A stretch of DNA of 64,000 nucleotides from Symbiotaphrina buchneri (Eukaryota > Ascomycota > Symbiotaphrinales > Symbiotaphrinaceae), in NCBI GenBank assembly GCA_001599915.1, contig BCIG01000032.1:1-64000 (forward strand). The letters are read 5' to 3'. The stretch's first letter is position 1. Each line of letters opens with the position of its first letter. The notes beneath the pieces were generated by a model. It saw only the letters and a program-made list of their open reading frames with translations, was not told where the DNA came from and ran no database searches. Below are positions 54,605 to 64,000 of the stretch, piece by piece. Both the position numbers and the translations under genes were made by a program.

Positions 54605-57579
54605 ATGGGTGCCTCCGATTCCAAGCTCGCCTTTAGAAAGGGGATATTCAGGCTCTCCGAAGACAGGGAAATCCCAGCAGATGACCCATATTGGACCTCT
54701 GTACGTCGTATCTATCTCGTCTAAGTGCCTGCTGCTTACAATATCAGTTCTGGGAGCTTCCCGAGTCGACCGAAGATGTGTTCAGTCTATTCTCTCCTAC
54801 GGATATCCGGCGCACACGGGATACATCTCTGGCGAACCTGGAGACATTGATCCTCGCAGTGACCTCACGCCTATTTATTCTCCGACATCATCCTTCGTTC
54901 CCAGATCCTGAGATTGCGCCAGAAAAGGATGCGTTAAACTGCATGCGCGTGCTTACACGACTACTCCCGTATCTCTACGAAGCAGACTACCTACAAACCT
55001 GGGAACACAAGTTCTTCTGGGGGATTCGTCGAAAACGTACTAGAAAAGCCGCAATAAAGAATGAAGTACTCTATGATGATACGGAGGACCCAGATATACC
55101 CGATGCCAGAGATAAGGAAGGAGACTTTGAAGAGGCCAAGCCATTGGCTGAGGAGCTTATCGATACTCTTATAGATTTCCTGTTCTTCTCAGGCTTCACA
55201 TTGCCACGGGTACAACATGGGAAGCCCAAGGTGGCGTACTCCATATGGGAGAAGGGCGTTGGCTGCAATACACCGATGGGGACAAGCAGGGAATTTGAGA
55301 ACAATAGGTGTGAGATCTTGAGGCTATTGCTCACTTTGATCAGTAAAGCTATGTATTTGCCCCCAAGTAAGCCATTCTGTACCGACTTTGCAAACCTGTG
55401 GCTGACAGCAGTAGACATCTTGCCTGTCAAAGGGACCAAAGCATTGACCTACATCTGCACTTGTCCCGACAAACAGATTGTTTTGTCTGTGCTCTGTTCC
55501 TTGCTCAATACTGTAAGTGTAAATTTCATGTATAGAGTTCGATTGCTAAGCCCAGGCTAGACTCTCAAATATAACCCCAATACCTGGCGCGTACCCTACG
55601 ACCATATGGTTTTCAAGGATTCAAGGCATATTCTCGTCACTTATTGTCTACATCTTCTTCTGAACCTCCTGGTATATCCTGTACCTGCAGCAGCGAATGG
55701 CGAAGTGCCAAAAAACTATTTTCGGCATTTCCTAGGCCGGTTGCACAGGCCTCAGGATTTTCAGTTCATGGTTGATGGAATGAAGGCAATACTCAATCAA
55801 CCTGTAAGTACTGCATACACGCGCCCAAAGGTATATCCGATATATAGCTGACGCTTCATCAAGATCCAGGCCAGCTCCTCCTACCTCCCAGGTAGCCAGA
55901 AAACTGTAAAATGGGCCCCAGAGATGATAATGCTGTTTTGGGAAGCTTTGCAGTCAAACAGACGCTTTAGAGCTTACATTGTGGACACTGACCGCGCCCA
56001 CGAATTCATGATTCTCATCTTGTTCTATGCATTGGATCAAAAGAATGACCCCTCCAAGCAAGGGGTAGTGAGGATGTGTGTGTTTGTTCTGCAGACTCTG
56101 AGTACAGAGTCCAATTTTGGTAAGAGGTTGAATAAGAGATTCGAAGGTCATGACACTCTACCACCCAGCATGAGGTTATCAAAGTTCAGCGGGTCGTATG
56201 CGGACTACCTGATCATTGTGAGCCTACCCTCTGGTGTCTCTGGTGTGTACTGATGGGTTATAGTCCGTGTATACATTGATCACGTCGAACGGCAAATTAG
56301 ATGCCATTTATCCAGCCCTTCTGGCCATTGTCAACAATATTGCAGCATACGTTGAACATCTGAGTGCGGCAGCCAGTTCGAAATTGCTACAATTGTTCGC
56401 TTCAATGTCATCGCCAGGATTTTTGCTGGCTAATGAGACGAACCACGTCCTTCTGCAATCACTGTTGGAGGCTATGAATGCAATAATCGAACATCAGTAT
56501 AGCAGTATGACTTTCCAGAATCCCCTAGCCTGTTTGTTCAATGCTGACAGTCCTCAGAAAATCCCAACTTCATCTACGCGATCCTATCCTCGAAGAGACG
56601 ATTTGAAGCCCTGCGATCTTTTACATTAGAGTCAGGGCAAGAAGAGATCGAGCGACTGAATAGGCGGCGTAAGGAGCGCGTGATGAGCGATGCGGAATCA
56701 ATTTCGAGTCCGACTAGAACGAATTCCATTGACAGTTTCCGGAGCCATAATACCGCGCTTGCTCGCACTCCGACCCTGAGCAACGTACCGGAAGATAGCA
56801 GTGCTTTTGCTATTGGTGATGATGATGAGTCAGATGATGAAACGGAACACAGGCCGACACCGTCACATTCATCGCCATCACGACCTACTTCTCGAGCAGC
56901 GTCGATCTCATCCTCAGTGGACGATGCGGTCCCGATGCAATTGAGAGGCATGTCCGAAAAGGCGCGGGGCAAGATGCCCGCTAACTCACCTGCCCTGACA
57001 TTTTCCCGGCACAACAGTACGACCAGCCTCAACGGCTACTCATCAGCTCTGTCCTCTTCAGGCCTTGGCTTCGTTCCTTCGGTACAGTGGATCGAGTCTT
57101 GGCTTCCGGAACTGCCGCTGCACACCATACTCACTCTCATATCGGAACTGGCACCAGGTATGCCTCCACCTCACAGTTCTGCAGCCGATACACGATCCTT
57201 TCTTCAGTCCATTCGCAGCAAAGAAGTCCGCGGTATCGAGCCTTCGCCGATCCGGGTGCATCTCTTCGAATGGTCACCGTTATCTATCGGCTGGTATGAG
57301 TCGCTCTTATGGGGCTTCATCTTTGTTAGTGAGATGGTTGTCTCCAAAGGCACCGTAGGGGTGTGGAACGGCACTGGTATCAAACTCTTCAGGGTGCAAG
57401 AAACAGTACCCGAGGGCCCTAGCCTCCTGGCGCCCAAAGGAGCTGTCGATGCGGTTGGCAGCAACCTAGTGCAAAGGATCGGTAGCTTAAACCTACGAGG
57501 CGCCCCCAGCGCCGCGCCGCAGGGCCAACGCGCCGTCTCGAGCGGAAACGGCGGACAGATGTCGGTTCGAGAAGTTTAG
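54605..57579 (+). CDS. HID1 family trafficking protein
   Basis: Six exons (54605-54700, 54748-55512, 55561-55803, 55870-56217, 56264-56504, 56558-57579), 904 residues, all introns 46-66 bases. The start MGASDSKLAFRKGIFRL parallels animal HID1 (MGSTDSKLNFRKA) and carries the Gly2 N-myristoylation signal of this family. Core landmarks are the FWELPESTEDVFSLFSPTDI block, LTRLLPYLYE, NTWRVPYDHMVF and, after exon 5, NPNFIYAILSSKRRFEALRS. HID1 proteins are peripheral Golgi proteins needed for trans-Golgi and secretory-granule trafficking; the fungal relatives are less studied. A fungal-type acidic/Ser-rich insert (near residues 600-700) separates the helical core from the C-terminal QWIESWLPELPL region. 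The exon 5 donor is the second of two nearby GTATRN sites; only that one keeps the frame. Confidence 0.92.
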
Positions 57580-57869
57580 CATAGAAGGGTTTGAGATGCT
57601 TTTTGATATCAAGATTCCATGACGGCATAAGTTCTATGCCATTACCATTCTAGCGCGGCGTTACAAGGTCCTGCATATAGCCACAGAGCCGATCATTTTG
57701 ACGGCTCACTGTTACATGTTCTTGAGCATTTGCTTGCCGACTGACGATAGCATAGTAGCTGCCAATGTGCGATGCTAAGTTCTGTCGCTACCGGTGCATG
57801 CTCGAGATGGTATGCTTGGATTTGTGGTTATTTGCATAGCTGGTGGAATTCGAGTCTATTCTGATCACT
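57580..57869. other. Convergent 3' flanks of HID1 and nitronate monooxygenase
   Basis: 290 bases with no frame of interest; 3' untranslated regions of two converging genes. Confidence 0.5.
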
Positions 57870-59166
<1,297 letters not shown>

Positions 59167-59777
59167 GATAGCTAGATTCACATGCAAATCTTGGAGTATC
59201 AAGAACTATTGCTGTTTATTGAGGATACGATTGAAACTCCTAGCAATGCTGAGAAGAAACGCAAGGACAGAGATCTCACTGTGAGTTTCCTAGATGACAC
59301 AGGAGATTGGTAGGGAAATGACTTGGATTCAGAAAAGACGGAGGGCGAATGAGGGAAGCTATCATCTCTTGACCCCACAGGCTCAGCATTCAGTAATCCG
59401 GGGTTTACTACTACATGTACTGACGGGCCGAGGCACAACTTGGCTGGTCCGGCTCTAATTCACTGGTGGCTTCGCTAAGTAAAGTTACGGTTCACCTAGG
59501 ACTGTTTGAGTCAAGCGCAACGAACTGCCTTCACCTCCATCTGGAGTCACCTTACCTTACCTTAGGTTTCGCAACCTCACCGGCACGAGCCACACAGCAC
59601 AGCGACGACATAGCTTCGTACAGCTCCAACTCGACCTATTATTGATTTGGATGTGCAGTATTGTATGAGTACAACAATAGCAGCCTCGTTCTGCGCAGCT
59701 CTCCTATTGGACACTAGCCACCGGCGTCGTCGCCAGCACCTCTTCCCTCCTCAACGTTTAACTGTCCTCCTATCACC
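59167..59777. other. Divergent promoter region between nitronate monooxygenase and TAF11
   Basis: 611 bases. A CTTACCTTACCTTAGG stretch near 59550 is a short imperfect repeat. No gene seen. Confidence 0.5.
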
Positions 59778-60762
59778 ATGTCCTCACCACCATACCACTC
59801 CACCACCTCGACACCCTCCTTCTCGACCTCACCTCCACATACACACGCAATGCTGCCGAATCCAAAGAAGCGGCCGTCGCTGCAGACGCCGACACCCAAC
59901 TTCCCCTCCAAGCGCCGCAAGCACTCCATCGCCTCCGCCACGTCGGGCACACATCCTCTACGACAGACATCATTCCCACCAGACGAGGACGCAGCGCGGA
60001 AGGGGGCCGGTCGGGCACGATCGCCCAGTGTCTCTAGTTCAGCAGCGGGTGGAAGCTTGATCGGGAGAGGCCGCAAGGGCAAGACTGATGCGAGGAGCAA
60101 TGCCGGAGGCAGCGTGCGGGGAGAGAAGAGTGGAAGCGTAACGGATGGAGGACGAGGGGCTGGGACTGCGGGTGGAGCAGAAGGAGAGGATGAGGCTGAG
60201 GATGAAGAGGATGATGTGGGAGATGTTGGCGCGACGATGATGGTGGAAGGTGGCCAACAGGTTGATGAAGCGGCAGAGAAGAGGAAACTTGCGTACGTCC
60301 TGTAGCTCTTTTCATGGTGCATCTCCTCCACATTAGTCCTGCTGACCTTTTGTGCCTTCCAGCGTTCTCTTCGACGCCTTCACCTCCGACCAATCCGACC
60401 GATACGACCTCTACCGGCGCGTCAAGCTGCGCAAGGAGACGGTGCGACGGATCACGAACCAGACGCTGTCACAGTCCGTTCCCCCAGCGGTCATCACCAC
60501 CATCAACGGCTACACCAAGATCTTCATCGGCGAGGTCATCGAGGGCGCGCGCAAGGTGCAGACCGAGTGGATGGCCGCCGAGGACCCGGACGGCGAGGTC
60601 AAGGAGAAGAACAGGGGCCCCTTGCTGCCTGACCATCTGCGCGAGGCGCTCCGGAGGTATAAGAAGGCTGGCGAGGGCGGCGGGGCGGGCTTTCAGGGGT
60701 TGAGCTTGCATGGTATGGAGGGCGCTGCGCCGCTCATAGGCGGGAAGAAGTTATTCAAGTGA
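59778..60762 (+). CDS. TAF11: TFIID subunit TAF11
   Basis: Two exons (59778-60292, 60363-60762), 304 residues, 70-base intron. The N-terminal 170 residues are Ser/Pro/Gly-rich, then strongly acidic (EGEDEAEDEEDDVGDVG). The C-terminal part is the TAFII28 histone fold: VLFDAFTSDQSDRYDLYRRV, KLRKETVRRITNQTLSQSVP, AVITTINGYTKIFIGEVIEG and LLPDHLREALRRYKKAGEGG. TAF11 pairs with TAF13 within TFIID and contacts TBP/TFIIA at RNA polymerase II promoters. The intron lies right at the beginning of the histone fold, a common position in fungal TAF11 genes. Confidence 0.93.
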
Positions 60763-61207
60763 GCTTAGGGTGCATATCGGCGTTACCTCGGAAGATCGGC
60801 TTGGTTAGATATCATGCTCATGGAGCAGAGACTTGCATACTTGCACACGGCTCATAAGGGGCATTCGATATACCTCAGGTGTTTGAGAAGCTACGCTCGG
60901 GAATTCGCTGAATTCTCTTCGAGTACAATTCATTGCCCTATCCCTGGATATAGAACACGCCATCTCGTACGCCGGACCCACCGATATCGCCTTCGCTTTG
61001 AGAAACAGTTCGAAGTCGAGGGTGAGCAATGTACAATGCGCTATCCTGAAGCAAGCAGCCCAACCATGCCACATCAGCCATGACCAAGGAATGCCGCCTC
61101 CAGTGGCATTCACCAAGCAAAAGAACGATTGCTGCCAATTTGACGAGAGCCAGACTCCGTATCCATCATACAGTTGACGTGGAAAAGCGCACGGGAAACG
61201 ATACAGA
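60763..61207. other. Convergent spacer, no gene seen
   Basis: 445 bases between the TAF11 stop and the Glc8 stop. The frames here are short and antisense to one another. Confidence 0.5.
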
Positions 61208-62144
61208 TCACTTCGATCCGTTGACGTCCGGCATGGCATCATCATCCTCATCCAAAGCATCAAGTTCCTCAGGGTGACTAGGTTAAGTTAGCAACAACGA
61301 TCCTCAAGTCCCATTTCAGACGAAACCACCCACCCAAGCAGAGGTTTCACGCTCTTCATCTCGTAATGTTTCTTGCGCATCTCCGCAAAGCGTCGGTGCT
61401 TCTCCGCTTCCTCATCTGTAGCACCGAGGTTCTCGCCATGACCACCCAGGCCATCATCAACCTTCGGATCGACGACCACCTGCTTCTCCCCCTTTTGACT
61501 GTTGTGCCGGTTCAAACTAGGAGGGGCCTGCAGGTCCGGGATGGCCTCTTCCGGCTCCCCAATATCTAGACCGGGAATCTCATCCTCCTTTGCGCCTTTA
61601 AGCTTTCCGCCCACCTTGTCCATCTCATCCACCATCAACTCATCGGCATCCAGCGTCCGCAGCTCATCCTCATCCTCGGCCGGATCATAATGGCCGGCGT
61701 ACGGCGTTTTGGGTTCCGTAATTTTCATAGTCGAATCCCTCTCCTGCTCGGTGAGATACAGGTTCGCCTCATCCCACTTCAAGCGAGGGTTATTCTCATC
61801 GCCATGATCGCTTGAGTGTCTCGACTGGCGCCTCGAGCCCACGGGAAGGACGTTGTTGGATGAAGAGCGCCGACGCCCGGCGTTCTGCAGCGTGTTTTGC
61901 AAGGTGATGTCCTTCTCGGAGAGCTCGCGGGCCAGGTCGGGTCGAATCGCTTGTACAGGACTGACCGGGGACATTTGGCGTTCCGGTGACCGTTGGTACG
62001 AGTTGGAGTTCTTAAGGATACCTATCAACCAGTTAGCCCGCCCGTCAAGAAGACAAGGCTCTGGACGTTTATGGGGTGGTTCGTACCCTTGGGCCGCTTC
62101 ATGTCGTGATGATGCGGCGAAGGAGACTGTGTCGCTGTCGCCAT
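61208..62144 (-). CDS. Protein phosphatase inhibitor 2 (Glc8-like)
   Basis: Three exons (62087-62144, 61334-62021, 61208-61277), 271 residues, introns of 65 and 56 bases. The first exon ([20 protein letters not shown]) joins to the GILKN motif that contacts type 1 phosphatase. [20 protein letters not shown] and [15 protein letters not shown] follow, the latter holding the Thr phosphorylated by glycogen synthase kinase or Pho85-type kinases. [20 protein letters not shown] is the catalytic-site-blocking helix. The open frame alone would end in [15 protein letters not shown]; using the GTGGGT donor at 61333 and the TAG acceptor at 61278 instead gives [20 protein letters not shown], the conserved acidic tail. 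Inhibitor 2 acts as regulator and chaperone of PP1 (Glc7). Confidence 0.93.
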
Positions 62145-63693
62145 GTTGACCGTGATTAAAGCAATATGAAGCAGATGCTTGCTGACTCGCGGTAGCTACT
62201 GATGTTCTGAAAGGCGTCTGACTCTTATGCGAGAAGATGCGGACAGGCAGGAGCGAGCGGTTTGTTTATGGCAAGCAAGCGAGGAGCATGTGACAGGTTG
62301 CCGTCCACTTGAACGCTGAGCGGGTGACTGGTACGAATACAAAAGTACTCTTGAGTGCGCGTGCGTGATAGATTATGAAACAGACGAGGGAAATGACTGT
62401 TGATGGTGAAAGGGTGAGAGATGGAAGCAGTGGAGAAAGGGTTCGAATAGTGGGTGAATAAGGAAGGTCGGAGTTACGGGCAGTAGCAGATCGTAGTACG
62501 GTAGCCTCGTGGGAGCGAGTTGAGTAAAGGTAAGGTTGGTACGGTAGTGTTTGGTGGGGCTGGCGACAGACTTTAACTACCTGAAAATAAATAGTTGAAC
62601 GATCGAAATTATCGTCAGGCACCGGAGCCCGGTGCTGACTGACTTTACTCTGATACTACGTAGGGCCGCTTTGGGCCATTATTTGATACGGATTGCCGCG
62701 ACTGCCACTGCCGACTCCCTTTACGATTCCTACATCAAAGGGAGATAGTAATACTTTTCGGTTGAGTATCCAGGAAGAATGTCAGGCAGGTAGATGTTGG
62801 TATCGAGAACAGAAGGTACCTACTTTTAAGTACAGGCTTGAAATTACGTCGCTTTGTATTCGCAGCAGATCCCACGGTTTCTCCGCACACCCGCCGCATT
62901 CAGCCGGCCCAAGACCCCTAAAACTGTTACCTGCCCTGCTTCGAAGTGGTTCTAAGCCTTCAGCACCCCAGATGCTCTTGCGGGGGCCCGCCAGATGTAC
63001 GAATCCCACACAAGAGTCCGCCAAACAAGTACCTACGAATACAAAGTGAAATTACTTTTGTGAGGAGCAACAAGCAGAACCATGTGACGTAACACCGTCT
63101 AATTACCACGCTAGTATCAGCCCACCAGCACCAACCCAATCAAAGCCCGGCCCCCCGATCGTCATTCCATCACCATAGCGCCAGATGCGATAGTAAGACT
63201 TACCTTAGCCAAAATTCGTTCTTGGGCAACATCTCTTGATACTAATAAGCAATATTGGCTCAGTACGAGTGGCCGGAAATACTAACCGTACGCTTACCTA
63301 AGGCGCCTCAAGACTCAAGAGGAATGGGATACTAGCGTGTCGCGGAGTGCCTAAATGGTTGGGGTGCATTTGAGGTACATTTGAGGTCCGGACAGACGGC
63401 ATCTTGACAGTCACAGGCGTGCACCATGTTTATCACGATGATGCACCCCGCTGAAGTCAACGGCAGAGCAGCATTTGCTGATGGAGAACAAGCATTGTAA
63501 GCAACGTGAACACCTGAACTAGCATCTCGAAGGTCCCTTCAAGGAGACGGGAAAACACCGGAAAGCAGAAAAAGCACGTGCTCAACCAAGCAAAGCAAGA
63601 TTAAGGAGGGAAAGAACACCTCGTCAAAGTCGTTAAGAGCCGCTGGTGGTGTAGCCTCCAGGCTAGGAGGGACGTCAGATCAAGTTGATCACG
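62145..63693. other. 1.5 kb spacer, no gene seen
   Basis: This contains the Glc8 promoter and the 3' flank of the S-adenosylmethionine decarboxylase gene. A small tandem duplication of CATTTGAGGT lies near 63368-63388. Frames here overlap in antisense and lack family features. Confidence 0.45.
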
Positions 63694-64000
63694 TCAAAAG
63701 TCAACCTCGCCCAAGCGCGGCGCGCCTCCCTTCCAGTCATTGCGTTCGTAGTACCGGAACACCAAGTCATAGCCATCGAGATCGTGCACAATCCTGTCCA
63801 CCCGCCGGTACCCCTTGATATTCTCCATGCGAGAACTGCGCCGGGCTGCATTTCTCTCTAGTGCCTTGATTTCCCGGAGTGTCTCATCACGGTCACCACC
63901 CAACACCACGTCGTCCAGGCTAGGTTTGGTCTCGAAGAAGGTCACGCTGAATCGACCCGGGCGGAAGATGTTGACCACATGCTCCACCACGTCGGCCGTG
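63694..64000 (-). CDS. S-adenosylmethionine decarboxylase, C-terminal part (cut by window edge)
   Basis: The frame enters from the right edge and ends at 63694, giving about 101 C-terminal residues. VVEHVVNIFRPGRFSVTFFE is the conserved beta-strand and helix of eukaryotic AdoMet decarboxylase; ARRSSRMENIKGYRRVDRIV and DLDGYDLVFRYYERNDW complete the C-terminal fold. The enzyme makes decarboxylated AdoMet, the aminopropyl donor for spermidine and spermine. The pyruvoyl-forming Ser and the active site lie outside the window, as would any upstream regulatory frame. Confidence 0.88.
   Translation of the reverse strand, partial: TADVVEHVVNIFRPGRFSVTFFETKPSLDDVVLGGDRDETLREIKALERNAARRSSRMENIKGYRRVDRIVHDLDGYDLVFRYYERNDWKGGAPRLGEVDF

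Noticed and set aside
59647-60060. His/Pro/Arg-rich plus-strand frame overlapping the TAF11 start
   Set aside because: It is the alternate frame of the low-complexity TAF11 N-terminus; only the 59778 frame splices into the histone fold.
61288-61333. C-terminal extension [15 protein letters not shown] of phosphatase inhibitor 2
   Set aside because: The segment is intronic: a GTGGGT donor and TAG acceptor replace it with the conserved acidic tail of the family.

Overview
This window looks like nuclear chromosomal DNA of a filamentous ascomycete (Pezizomycotina). Genes are dense and many are split by short introns of about 45-80 bases with GTRNGT donors, CTRAC/CTAAC branch sites and YAG acceptors. 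The products include typical fungal families: a Zn2Cys6 regulator, Whi5, POM34, Glc8, a Pbi2-type inhibitor and fungal phospholipase D. I cannot fix the class; Eurotiomycetes would fit but this is not proved. I recognised no viral, LTR or capsid-bearing element, no rRNA or tRNA gene, and no intact transposon.

Left part (0-25 kb, looser and more accessory). A wrecked FAD monooxygenase, split by an inversion, opens the window. It is followed by a membrane protein of unknown function, a 2-oxoglutarate/Fe(II) oxygenase, formyltetrahydrofolate deformylase (PurU), a hydrolase with every signature residue of fluoroacetate dehalogenase, a Zn2Cys6 regulator, a small membrane protein, an eight-exon phospholipase D and a hormone-sensitive-lipase-type esterase with a 26-base microexon. 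Then come a frameshifted ankyrin/transmembrane gene and a neighbouring gene with an N-terminal segment like those of fungal STAND/HET proteins and a zinc-finger-like C-terminus.

Middle (25-47 kb). A mitochondrial GHKL protein kinase (PDK/BCKDK type), the tiny proteinase B inhibitor Pbi2, the ribosome-assembly GTPase BMS1 and a Whi5-type cell-cycle repressor form a housekeeping block. A looser stretch follows in which a Baeyer-Villiger-type monooxygenase, a long homogentisate dioxygenase and an MFS transporter lie in the same orientation, separated by about 2 kb spacers. This may be a small aromatic-catabolism set.

Right part (47-64 kb, mostly housekeeping). It holds a Sel1-like fragment, a mitochondrial protein divergent from mitoribosomal bL19m, an acyl-CoA-synthetase-like protein lacking the catalytic signatures, nucleoporin POM34, HID1, nitronate monooxygenase, TAF11, protein phosphatase inhibitor 2 (Glc8) and, cut by the right edge, S-adenosylmethionine decarboxylase.

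Exon boundaries were worked out by hand from splice signals and reading-frame continuity. All spliced models reported with a residue length close in frame. Start codons were checked to be ATG; several long open frames begin only with GTG or TTG and were trimmed or rejected.
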